A stretch of DNA of 64,000 nucleotides from Lunularia cruciata (taxonomy: Eukaryota; Streptophyta; Marchantiopsida; Lunulariales; Lunulariaceae). The stretch's first letter is position 1; each line of letters opens with the position of its first letter. The translations under genes and the position numbers were made by a program. This document shows, piece by piece, positions 38,201 to 47,561 of this stretch. Where the stretch lies: contig OX419762.1 in the NCBI GenBank assembly GCA_948567375.1, positions 67,001-131,000 of the forward strand, in the 5' to 3' direction. The notes beneath the pieces were generated by a model that saw nothing but the letters and a program-made list of their open reading frames with translations, was not told the DNA's origin and searched no databases.

Positions 38201-41003
38201 AGAGCCCGCCAGGATGCAGTGCGTGGATGAAGCGAGAGGAATAGGAAACTTGCTGTAAGAGCCCACCAGGATACAGTGCGTAGATGAAGATGAAGAATGT
38301 GGGATGGAGTGGGGGAGGAACACAGGAAACAGTAGAGAGCGAGGCAGGAAGCAGTCAGAGAGCGAAGGGAAAAGACTAGGGAGTGAAATAGTACAGGAAT
38401 GTGTGGGTGTTGCAGGCATTTCGTGAAGGATATGGCTGCAGAAACGGGTAGAAATGTAAGAGTGTAACTAGAGCGAAGCGTAAGAGGACAGGATAAAGTA
38501 TATCACTCCCAGCACTATGGACACTGGAGTCCGAATACGCTAAACAACTGAAGGAAGCAGAAGGCGGCCATAGTAAACCTCCACGATAACACCAACGACT
38601 TCATCAGTGCCTCACGCAATGCCGAAGTAGCTGAACAACTCAGTACTCCTTGTCCAGAGTTTCTGCTCGAAAACTCATGAGTGCCAAGGCAAACTCGGTT
38701 GCTCCCAACAGCGCTGCTTGAAGTAATAAACAGCCATCTTTCAGCAGTACTAAATGAAATAATGAACCGCCAGGGGAAGGTTACAGAAATGGAAGGCTAC
38801 AGAAATGAACAACTGGAGCTTAAAGTCCTAAAAGAGCAGAAATCGTAAGAATGCATAATGTAGGCATGAACGAAATTGTGAACAAGGGAAAGAAGAAAAG
38901 ATCAAAAGCAGGAGAATGTGAGTGATGTGAGACATCCCTAGAAAAATACCTGCAAGGACAAACTCTATCAGGGTGAGCAGTAAAAGAGAGCGAAGCACAA
39001 AAAAACCAGGAGGAGTTAGTAAGAAAACAAAGGAATGAGCCAGTTAGAAGAGTGCAAAAGCTGAGAGCTAGAGAACAGAGAATAAGGCAGAACGGACAGG
39101 CATGAAAAGGTGGAACTAACGAGGGAACGCACTATGAGCTAAGCAAGAACTATAACCCAAATGAGCAGAAAGCAAAGGAGAAGGAGAGGGTTTCCGAGGG
39201 AAGGATGGCCTCGGGTGCTGAGAGAGCCTCGGGAACTGTGAAGGAACCAGGCAAGATGGTCACACGTGTGAGATGATGCCACGTGTAGCTATGCTACTTA
39301 TTACTCTGCTTGTAATATCAATGTATCCTGATGTATCCTTATCAAGGGGAGAGAACAGATATACTGAAACGCGCAGTCATGTAAGGAGTGTAAGTAGCAA
39401 GCTGTAATTGAAGACCTACAACTAAAAAATACACCGTTCTGTTCGGGGGAAACTGAAAATGACAGACTGTTCAGAACACATACAAGGGAACCTGAAGTAA
39501 AACAACAGATGTGAGTTGGGGCAAAAGGGAAGAAAGTGGATAGTCACATAGCTGAGAATGGGCGATGCATCAAACATGAGACATGTATATATGTATATGA
39601 GAACAGAAACTGTTCTGACCAGTGCCTAAATAAACAGTCAAGAATAAGTCCTGATCACTGGTATGGTAAACAAGCCTACAGTGTATATATATATATTGGT
39701 AAATGAGAGCAGAAGCCGTTCTGGGAACGGGTTATCCAGAACTCATGAAGTGCACAAGTGCACATATTCGATAAACAACATTTACTTGAATTACAGTGCT
39801 AGTGTAGTATGAAAGCTTTAGTGTAAAATGCATCGAAAATAACTTGCAGCAAAAGTATAGGTGCAAAAAAGTAACCTGTAGCAAAGGCATAAGTGCAAGA
39901 AATTGAGAAAACCGTACTGCTAATGGACAATAACAAACTTGAAATCGAGAGCAGCAAGGCCAACGCGAGCGTGGGTTAGAGAGCTTGATGTAAGAGTTCA
40001 CCAGTAAAAATAATGAAGTCAGAGAGCAGCAATGCAACCAAAAGCGAGAGGCATAGGAAACGTGGTATGTGCTGTAAGAGCCCGCCAAGATGCAATGCGT
40101 GGATGAAGCGAGAGGAATAGGAAACTTGCTATAAGAGCCCACCAGGATACAGTGCGCAGATGAAGATGAAGAATGTGGGATGGAGTGGGGGAGGTACACA
40201 GGAAACAGTAGAGAGCGAGGCAGGAAGCAGTCAGAGAGCGAAGGGAAATGACTAGGGAGTGAAATAGTACAGGAATGTGTGGATGTAGCAGGCATTTCGC
40301 GATTATGCAGAAACGGGTAGAAATGTAAGAGTGTAACTATAGCGGAGCGTAAGAGGACAGGATAAAGTATATCACTCCCAGCGCTATGGACACTGGAGTC
40401 CGGATACGCTAAACAACTGAAGGAAGCAGAAGGCGGCCATAGTAAACCTCCACGATAACACCAACGACTTCATCAGTGCCTCATGCAGTGCCGAAGTAGC
40501 TGAACAATTGTCAGTACTCCTTGTCCCGAGTTTCTGCTCGAAAACTCATGAGTGTATATATATATATTGGTAAATGAGAGCAGAAGCCGTTCGGGGAACG
40601 GGTTATCCAGAACTCATGAAGTGCACAAGTGCACATATTCGATAAACAACATTACATGAATGACAGTGCTAGTGTAGTATGAAAGCTTTAGTGTAAAATG
40701 CATCGAAAATAACCTGCAGCAAAAGTATAGGTGCAAAAAAGTAACCTGTAGCAAAGGCATAAGTGCAAGAAATTGAGAACGCAGTACTGCTAATGGACAA
40801 TAACCAACGTTGAAATCGAGAGCAGCAAGGCCAACGCGAGAGTGGGTTAGAGAGCTTGATGTAAGAGTTCACCAATAAAAAATAATGAAGTCAGAGAGCA
40901 GCAATGCAACCAAAAGCGAGAGGCATAGGAAACGTGCGATGTGCCGCCAGGATGCAGTGCGTGGATGAAGCGAGAGGAATAGAAAACTTGCTATAAGAAC
41001 CCA

Positions 41004-41083
<80 letters not shown>

Positions 41084-44000
41084 TAAATGAGAGCAGAAGC
41101 CGTTCGGGGGAACGGGTTATCCAGAACTCATGAAGTGCACAAGTGCACATATTCGATAAACAACATTTACATGAATTACAGTGCTATATATATATATATA
41201 TATATACGAGAACAGATGCTGTTTTGGGAACGGGTCATCCAGAACTCATGAGTTGCAAACGATCGTTAAGCAAGATGTACATGGTACGCAACGCTAGAGT
41301 AGTTTGAAATCCCTAAGTTAGAATGCATCGAAGGTATCCGACAGCAATGGCATAATCGAAGCAAACCTATTGGAACAACTGCATATATAGAGAAGAAACA
41401 TCAGCAAATGAAAGGCGAAGTAAATGTCATTGAGAACCATTAGATAGCAATACGCATATTTGAGAGGCAGCCATCAAAGAAGCGGATGCCGACCTCCCAC
41501 ATCAGTAGCGAAAAAATACATCAGGAATAAACGGCCAACTTAAACGGATGGAGAAAAACTGGTATCAAGAGACAAGAAGTACTTTACAGATGTAAATATC
41601 GCGGGTCAAGGAAGATCGGAGTCAGGAAACGACAATCGTGGAAGGTGTAGGAGAAAGAGCACGGGAAGTAGAATATATCGCAGGGCAAGGAAGATCTTTG
41701 TCAGGAAACGAAAGCTGTGGAAGGTGTAGGAGAAAGAGCACTGGAAGAAGAAATCGCTCAGAGAACGAGGGAAGACGAGCAAAGCATCCAAGGACTGGAT
41801 ATCGATATATCACAGCAAGCGCTATGGACGCCTGAATCCAGAGAAACCATATATGAATTCAGAAGTCAAGAAGGGTCTAAAAGGACTAGTAAACAACTTG
41901 AAATCGATAACAGCTATGCAAACGAATGCAAGAAATATAAAACGTTATGTAATTGACCACCAGTAAGCAGTGCGTGAATGATGAAAATTAAAACGTAGGC
42001 TGGAGTCGGGTAGGAACACTAGACATGGGAGGTCGGACCATGAATCAGGCAAGGAGCGAGGGAAAAATAATAGGGAGGGAATTAGCTGGGGAATGGAGGA
42101 GTGGAACAATGCGAGAGCTTATGGATGGTGTTGCTGCAGAGACATATCGAAATGTAACAGGGTAACGAGAGCACGGCGAAAGAGGACAGGATATAAAATA
42201 TATTGCAAAAGAGGACAGGATATAAAATATATTGCAACAAGTGCTACGGACGCTTGAGTCCTGAGATGGATATTGGATATGTGAGGACAGAAGCCCAACG
42301 AACGGGAGATCCAGAACTACGCACATAGATATATTAAATTTCATTATATTAGAGAAAGTGGAAGAAAAACAGATTTCTGTCTCCCGTGTGACAGCAAAGA
42401 CAATTTCGCTGACATATTCACAAAGGGGTTGACTAGTGATAAATTCGCATGATAAATTTACTCATGCAATAAGAGTTATAGATGATAGATAATTACAAAA
42501 TGTTCTTAATCAAAATATTCCTTAAGCGGAGGTGTTAGATTAGTAGGATAGGTAATGGAACATTTACGAGCACATCAATTATGCTGATCCATTACACTCT
42601 CAGTTTATCTAACTGACATAGGTTAGTGAAGAGTCATGTGACAATCATCATGTAACTGACATGCCAAACAATCATGTCAGTCAGGTATAGCTCTTGATCT
42701 TCTGGAGCTTGCCTATGTACCTATTTAATCCCTATTCAGAGGTTATTAGAGGTTAATCTTACAGTCTATTCCGTTTTCTCACAGAAGTTTACAAAACAAA
42801 TGAATCTGGAAACTGGCGTACCGATCAGGCCAGTGAAGTTGATACAGATCGATGTAGTCACAACAAAGGCGGTTCAAACTGCAACACATTTCCAGGGACA
42901 ACGACTGATTCTCAACTTGCCCCTTGCAAACAAAAGCTTGGAAACAACAGAACAAAGCACAAGAACTCTGTCTATCGAATTAGCACATCAGATGGATGTT
43001 TGCAGCTTCTCTGAATTACACTTAAGAAAGGAAAGGAATCGAAGTTCTTCATATTGCAATTACACTAATGGATTTGCAGTGTACAGACAGTTAAACGTTG
43101 TTAAGCCGCTGCTACTAGAGAATGGAATATTATATCTCCAATGAATTGAGCTGGTTACCACAGCTTTCATTTTTTATTCTTTTGTGACATTTTACCTCTA
43201 GTAATATATGCTGAGTTTATGACTATGGATCCCGCTCATTAGAACAAGGTTCTATACCCAGGTAAGACTGGACAAGACATGATAAAGTGAACCGGGTATG
43301 AGAAGTGAATCCCTCTACTAATACATATGTCATTCATTGCTCTTAGACACGTGATCTATTAACTGTAGGGAAAATATCGAAAATCGAAAATGACTCTGTA
43401 GTTTTACGAAATTACAAAAATGACCCTCAATTTTTGGTAATTCCGAAAATGACCTCGCCAACCACACTGACGGACACCGTTTCCTATTTCTTGTTTAGTG
43501 TTCACCATTCCCCTTACATAGCCAAACCACAATGTACTGATGGCGGCAACATGCTCTACCACAAAACTCGCTGTTGGTGCACGCTTTGAGAATGCGTTGG
43601 CTCTACGCAATGCTGTTGCACAGACTGCTATTGAGGAGCATTTCGAAATTGAAGTTGTCAAGTCCGCGAAACTACAGTACACGGTGAAGTGCAGAGGGTC
43701 ATTTCTGTAATTTCGTAAAACTGCAAGGTCATTTTCGATATTTTCCCCTAACTATAACATGATATACATGTTAGCAAACCAATGAGGGACAACTGAAGCC
43801 TGGGAAACCGAAATACCTGGCATTGATAGCTTCTTCGATGTTTCTGGCATCAAGGCATGCGGGGCCTCCACGAATCCATGTCATTTGTCCAGATGGTCCG
43901 GTGGCCTGCGAACAGCCAAATTCTGCTTAGATATCAGGAAAGTGAACAACTTATCAGAAGTAGTATCCACCTCAGATTGCTCTAAATGTCACCAGGGATT

Positions 44001-47000
44001 AACTCTCAACTTGATTCGCATCCTTTGTCATACTCTTACACCCTGTCTCGTTAGTAAAGAAAATATATGACAGACCATGACAGGCCAGATCGTTATCTAT
44101 CGTTCTACCAGTAGATCACCTGACAAGTTAAAGTAGCTGAGCAAGTGTCAGTACCCCTGTACCGAGTTTCTGCTCGAAATCTCATGAAGTGCCAAGCAAA
44201 CTCAGTTGCTCCCCTAAGTGCCGCTCAGAAGTAGTGAGAATGTTGAGGGAAGAACAGGCTGAAAATGTGTGTCATCCAGAAATGTAACATCTATCATAAA
44301 ATGCTAGCTTGTGGAAAGAAAAAGCAAGCAGAAGTGTAGGCAAATGAGTAATCGCAGAAGTCTCAGCTGCATAATGAGAACCAGGCAAGAACGAAATGAA
44401 TCAACATGAGGAAGAGGAGGGAAGGAATCGAGACATACCTAATGGATCCCTGAAATCACAAGCATCAGTGAGTACAGATAAAATCCAGGACACAGCAAAG
44501 TGAAATTGTCAAGCAAAGGTTCATCAGTAATTCGAGAGGGGAGAAAGAAGCATCATCGGTGCACAGGAAGGGGCAAGCTTACACATCAGGAAAAGCAAAG
44601 GCGAAGAGTAAGAAGGAAAGAACCGAGAAGCAAGGAAAAGCATGAAAGGACATAGAGCAACATAGGAAAGAGCGAAGAAAAGAGGCAATATCTGCCTTGG
44701 ATGAATGATGGACAAAGGTGAGCCCACGTGTCAATAAGCAAACACTTGATGACCACATGGCAGGAAACCGTATTGCAAATTAAATAGTGGTAGACTGTAT
44801 ATATAGAAGTCCAGAAGTCAAGTAGAACTCCAGTACAACTTCAAGGTTTGCAAGCCTATAGGAGATATAGTATATCGCAGCAAACACTATGGATGCTTGA
44901 GTCCTAAAACGCTAAACAACTGAAGGAAGCAGAAGGTGGCCATAGTCAACCTCCATGAAAGCACATGCAACTTCATCAGTGCCTCAAGCACTGCTGAAGT
45001 AGCTGAGCGCGTGTCAGTACCCCACGTACTGAGTTTCTGCTCAAAAACACATGAATGCCAAGGCAAACTTGGTTGCTTCCAAAAGTGCCGCTCAGGGTAA
45101 TATTGCAGAGTAAGGAAAAAGCTGTAACTTGTGAAGCTTAAATTCCAACCTAAAGGGCAGAGATAGGAATAAGCAGAATGGCGTGAAATACGAAATAATC
45201 AGCAAGCGAAGGTAGAATACAAAATAGTAAGCAGGAGAACGGAAGGGACTCGAGATATACCTTGTTAATACCTGAAAGGAAACATTTATTAATATCGAAA
45301 GCAAGCATGACATAACAAATTTACTCGATGATGCATACTAAAGAATAAGGTGGTAAATATATTATAAATAATACTGTAAATACACTACTAAATACTAAAG
45401 AGAGAAAGCATCGAAGAACCAGTAATGAGCGAGTCGGAAGGCACTGGAAGGAGCGAGTCGTTTGACACTCGAAGAAGCAGTAAGGAGCGAGTCCGAGGCA
45501 CGGGAAGGAGCAGGTCATTTGACACTTAAACGGGAGCGTAAGGGCAGATAAATGAATAGCAACTCCGGAATGGAGATTAAGTGATCTAACAAAACCAATG
45601 TAAGCCGGAATAAAGATATATTGAAACATCTCATGAGCAGCACGTGCGTCTATTTAGTTTCAATAGACAGAATACAAAATGAATGGAAAGAAGGGTGAAG
45701 GTGAATGTGAATTTGAACCAGAAACTAAACCTTTGCTTCAAAGACATTCGCTGAAAGTGTTCCGAGTAGCTATCTCCATTCTTACAAGACAGGAGCTGAT
45801 GAGTGCACAAAACTTTATCATTGACTGGTACCAAAGGAAAAGGAAGAGAAGAAAATACAAGTGGACACTTCCTTATAATGTGGCATAGATGATGTTAGCT
45901 TACAGTTGCAGGGTTTTACGATAAAAGCCTCTACTACATCATTAACCTATTACTAGTATTACTACTCAGTACAGCACTAGACTAATAGCGCCATGGACAA
46001 GTTCAAAGCGTCCAAAGAGCTCCTGGTTACTAGGTCGAGTAAGGGCTACAATACATCAAAATCCACCTGAAGATAGCTGAAAGATCCGGATTGACAAGCT
46101 GCCTATTGTTCAGCCGGAAAAAGAAACAAGCAATAGATTCGATATTGAAAAGTTCTCCAGAATGAACAAACCAGGTCACATAATGGTATCAAACAAGGTT
46201 TTTCTCTGAAATCCGGAGTCGTCACTTCCTACCGGCAGCATGCATGAGGACGGAGACTTATCAAGAGATTACATTAAACTGGATAGAACAAGTCTATTGA
46301 GCGTGCAATCATCCATGAACAGCAAAAAACCGACTCATACACAAGAGTAGTAAGTTCCCCATCCCCGCGCTGAAAAATTGTAATATTATACCAGAATAGT
46401 TCTAAATGATTAACAAGTAGGAAAGACGCCGTAACAAACTCCTACCTGCGATATCTTATAATCCTTGCAATAACAGATGAGGACGTATCCATTATAGAGA
46501 CGCAAAGAGCAGGTTACATCACGAGAATGAAATTCTTAGAAAATCGCAGTTTTGTGAGGGTCACCTTGGTTGCAATGACAACGCGATCCCGAGATACATG
46601 AGCTTCTTTCAACCATCGCCCTAAGTAAACTTCTGATTTACCTTGTGATTGAGCTTGCTGAGGCACTGGATACCTGTAGGATAACCGGAGGAGAAAACAA
46701 CTAAGCACTTGACTGAACCATTCACGAGAAAAGACGGTACTCTTATCCCGTCTTCTAGTAAGAGGATCGTCGAGAGAGTATACGACGCAGCCTCAGTTGA
46801 AATCCCAGTACATTGTTTATCACCGCTAGAATATCAGCAGTGCCACCACTAGCTTGTGCCATACAGATATGAAACTGACCAGCTAAGTTCCAAGTTGGCG
46901 CATCCCCAAGGATTCCCCAATGTGATAAACCACACGGACGCACAACGAGAAAATCTATAGCACACGCTGAACTACAATCAAACAGAACCATCGGACAGAA

Positions 47001-47561
47001 TTTGCAACATCAACGCTGGGAGTACAACTGCTTATGGGTTACAAGCTGACTAAAAGAAGGTGAGAAACTATGAAGTAACAATTAGCATACAATCTCTTCC
47101 AGTCTGAAGTATTCAGGAGCTGGGGAGCTAACAATTTCATGAGAATATTTTCAGCAACGTCAAAAAAAATTATTAGAAGCTGGAAAATCTACCGCACTCA
47201 AATGGTAGCTCACATGTCAGCGTTTAAAAGGGTTCAACAAGCATATCAGAACTTAGAGAAACGTTGGAATTCGTAAAACTAGCTCACATTTCAGCAACGT
47301 CAAAAAAGTTGATGTCCGAATCTCTAGCGACGTTCAAGAGCGTGCACGATTCTTCATAAGAGTTTTGTTCTCCAAACGTCATTGTCCCTGAGTGCATATA
47401 GACGAAGAAGCGGGCAATATTATCATTATCATCTTCCAGCATACATTGTCAATCAATGTCGAACTTTTAGGACAGCACGTGTGCACACAGATTGTTGAAG
47501 TAAACGTGAAGGCCTCACCGAGACAAAGCTTGGACACATTAAAAGCCACAGCAGCGTTCAT
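22964..47561 (-). CDS. Tas-type aldo/keto reductase, 12 exons, one 17-kb intron
   Basis: NAD(P)H-dependent aldo/keto reductase similar in length and motifs to E. coli Tas and its plant, plastid-predicted relatives. Exons: 47561-47519, 47387-47288, 46673-46565, 43905-43817, 42878-42822, 25445-25337, 25234-25133, 24835-24771, 24616-24513, 24360-24296, 23308-23254, 23124-22964. All join in phase with GT..AG borders to 352 residues (Tas is close to 346). Landmarks: [85 protein letters not shown]. The catalytic tetrad is complete: Asp44, Tyr49, Lys84, His129. The first exon is the weak point: Met 47561 gives [15 protein letters not shown], lacking the usual first strand, so an upstream exon with a transit peptide may be missing. 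The substrate is unknown. Confidence 0.9.
25666..25803 (+). mobile_element. Truncated copia-type LTR
   Basis: About 138 bp matching the start of the LTR at 42533-42783 (shared blocks TAATGGAACATTT and ACATAGGTTAGTGAAGAGTC). It is cut at about 25803, where a TA-poor fragment of family A begins. Together with the 42.3-42.8 kb pieces it may be the left end of one element that originally entered this intron. Confidence 0.7.
26065..27352 (-). repeat. Family A copy, near full length
   Basis: About 1.29 kb. The 3' end is at the left (GGTATATGAGAGCAGAAGCC), and the 5' end at GTGGTATGCA matches the ends at about 36.57 and 44.79 kb. Contains the family's internal blocks (GCGGCCATAGTAAACCTCC; ACTTCATCAGTGCCTCACGC). 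No open frame is shared between copies, so the family looks non-coding. It abuts the 89-bp TA tract at 27353-27441. Confidence 0.8.
27353..27441. repeat. (TA)n microsatellite, about 44 units
   Basis: Pure TA tract between the 5' end of one family A copy and the 3' end of the next. Its purity suggests a young or constantly renewed tract. Confidence 0.97.
27442..28536 (-). repeat. Family A copy
   Basis: About 1.1 kb. The 3' end GGTATACGAGAACAGATGCC directly follows the TA tract. It carries an in-place (AGCTCT)n run near 27861. The 5' end is cut just before a second TA-rich junction at 28541, where a 20-bp stub of another 3' end sits. Confidence 0.8.
28573..28638 (-). repeat. Family B 3'-end fragment
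   Basis: Short piece (GAATTCAGGAGTCAAGAAGG ... TATGGTATACAGGCC on the plus strand) matching the end of the reverse-transcriptase element at 29273-29330. Other pieces are near 36.58, 39.63, 41.85 and 44.81 kb. TA-rich tracts flank it. Confidence 0.65.
28734..29204 (-). repeat. Family A copy, 5'-truncated
   Basis: About 470 bp starting at the common 3' end and cut inside the family sequence at CGGATACGCTAAACA, where the TA tract 29205-29272 begins. An internal gap removes part of the family body seen in other copies. Confidence 0.8.
29205..29272. repeat. (TA)n microsatellite, about 34 units
   Basis: Pure TA tract that joins the 3' end of the reverse-transcriptase element to a 5'-truncated family A copy. 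Confidence 0.97.
29273..30900 (-). mobile_element. Decayed Penelope-like reverse transcriptase element (family B)
   Basis: Minus-strand remains of a reverse transcriptase in at least three frames. The 5' part (30894-30205) has [18 protein letters not shown], the template-contact motif of Penelope-like RTs. A second frame gives [15 protein letters not shown] (motif A) near 30290-30250. The last part (30100-29519) has [20 protein letters not shown] and [11 protein letters not shown], then CDYLDCRI and [11 protein letters not shown]. The catalytic YxDD box reads YVGD, so the first Asp is lost. These motifs resemble the GIPMGT..AP RTs that I place near Penelope-like elements; another non-LTR clade is possible. 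No GIY-YIG endonuclease was found. The element ends at the left with TGATTAATTA into a TA tract. Confidence 0.65.
31000..34080 (+). mobile_element. Ty1/copia element, truncated before the RT
   Basis: A partial 5' LTR ends at 31048 (TTCCCAACA). The gag ATG is at 31189 and gag is broken by a solo LTR at 31643-31872. Further parts: a zinc knuckle with a frameshift through its first Cys near 32208; protease LDSGATSH near 32458; GAG-pre-integrase with HLWHLRLGH and [10 protein letters not shown]; integrase with [15 protein letters not shown]. The integrase's expected SDNGGEY box reads TNGGREY, so a catalytic Asp is gone. Frames change near 32680, 33000 and 33500. The sequence stops after a Ser-rich stretch at 34080; the reverse transcriptase and RNase H are absent here. 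The order gag-PR-IN identifies copia. Confidence 0.88.
31643..31872 (-). mobile_element. Solo LTR nested in copia gag
   Basis: Reverse-complement copy of the solo LTR at 21436-21698, with imperfect 5-bp flanks AATTT / GATTT. It splits the gag reading frame, which is recognisable again from about 31880. Confidence 0.85.
34275..34462 (-). repeat. Family A 3'-end fragment
   Basis: About 190 bp from the common terminus GGTAGATGAGAGCAGAAGCC, ending inside the family where a copia LTR region begins. The DNA just to the left (34140-34270) resembles 41.6-41.83 kb, another shared repeat segment. Confidence 0.75.
34490..34975 (+). mobile_element. Second copia fragment: LTR, leader and gag start
   Basis: LTR of 191 bp (34490-34680, TGTTAGAA...CCTAACA) followed by a leader and a gag start at ATG 34884 ([17 protein letters not shown]). 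It parallels 31000-31290 of the larger copia element and is truncated after about 90 bp of gag. Confidence 0.8.
35136..35299 (-). repeat. Family A copy, strongly 5'-truncated
   Basis: About 165 bp with the common 3' end, abutting the next copy's end at 35307 through a short TATATT joint. Confidence 0.8.
35307..36588 (-). repeat. Family A copy, near full length, with internal duplication
   Basis: About 1.28 kb reaching the recurrent 5' end (AATAGTGGTATTCAG). It contains a 214-bp tandem duplication (36031-36244 and 36245-36458) not seen in sister copies. A family B end fragment adjoins it at about 36575. Confidence 0.8.
36631..37774 (-). repeat. Family A copy
   Basis: Common 3' end at the left. 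Its 5' part has a sequence (AATAATAAACAGCCATC, repeated with variation) shared with the copy at 37784-39590 but not with those at 26-28 kb, marking a subfamily. Confidence 0.75.
37784..39590 (-). repeat. Family A copy, longest (1.8 kb)
   Basis: The longest copy in the window. A 36-bp block with AGTAACCTGCAGCAAAGGCA is locally repeated at about 37950-38035. Its 5' part (39000-39590) is barely represented elsewhere. No conserved ORF. Confidence 0.75.
39698..41380 (-). repeat. Head-to-tail run of four family A copies
   Basis: Four copies in one orientation: 39698-40554, 40569-41005, 41082-41186 and from 41207. Each begins at the same 3' terminus next to TA repeats (short tracts at about 39684 and 40557, 76 bp at 41006-41081, about 20 bp at 41187-41206). 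Each is cut at a different internal point. The missing parts of the cut copies do not resume further right, so simple insertion into the middle of a copy does not explain the run. Confidence 0.85.
41607..41830. repeat. 79-bp tandem repeat
   Basis: Blocks beginning CAAGGAAGATC at 41607 and 41686 repeat with substitutions (GTCAGGAAACGA, GTGGAAGGTGTAGGAGAAAG). A single similar copy lies at about 34155-34270. Confidence 0.75.
42330..42783 (+). mobile_element. Copia RNase H end plus 3' LTR
   Basis: 42330-42450 encodes a copia RNase H C-terminus (FHYIRES ... [17 protein letters not shown]). A purine-rich tract (AAGCGGAGG) then directly precedes an LTR at 42533-42783 (TGTTAGATTAG...CTCACA, about 251 bp). 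The LTR's start matches 25666-25803. The rest of this element is missing or displaced. Only 38 bp separate the LTR from reductase exon 5. Confidence 0.8.
43368..43748 (+). mobile_element. Non-autonomous MULE with a MuDR N-terminal fragment
   Basis: 381 bp with terminal inverted repeats of about 60 bp (GGGAAAATATCGAAAAT at the left, its complement at the right, sharing TTTTACGAAATTACA). Flanks TAACTGTA (43360-43367) and TAACTATA (43749-43756) match at 7 of 8. Inside, 43563-43695 reads [17 protein letters not shown] ... [19 protein letters not shown], the pattern of the plant MuDR transposase N-terminal domain (hydrophobic-VG-x-F, VKS, KC). It lies in reductase intron 4. Confidence 0.8.
44120..45300 (-). 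repeat. Family A and B remnants in reductase intron 3
   Basis: Family A 5' parts at 44120-44795 (lacking the common 3' end), a family B end fragment at 44806-44866, and another family A piece at 44870-45110. Same orientation as the main array, but more diverged and without long TA tracts. Confidence 0.7.

Larger units (their letters stand above)
25446..42821 (-). other. Giant intron 5 of the reductase gene
   Basis: 17,376 bp between donor GTACGC after the codon part CG (exon end 42822) and acceptor TTCTGCAG (exon start 25445). Splicing rebuilds Arg133 in HWPD-R-YVPMF, an uninterrupted family motif, so the pairing is well supported. All the other introns I could define are about 100 to 3200 bp. 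The intron holds copia LTR pieces at both edges, the family A array, a decayed reverse transcriptase and a broken copia element. Confidence 0.85.

Noticed and set aside
39732..40295. 187-codon minus-strand frame and similar Ser/Leu/Cys-rich frames across 17-45 kb
   Set aside because: They appear wherever family A is present, shift frame between copies and are of low complexity; family A looks non-coding.
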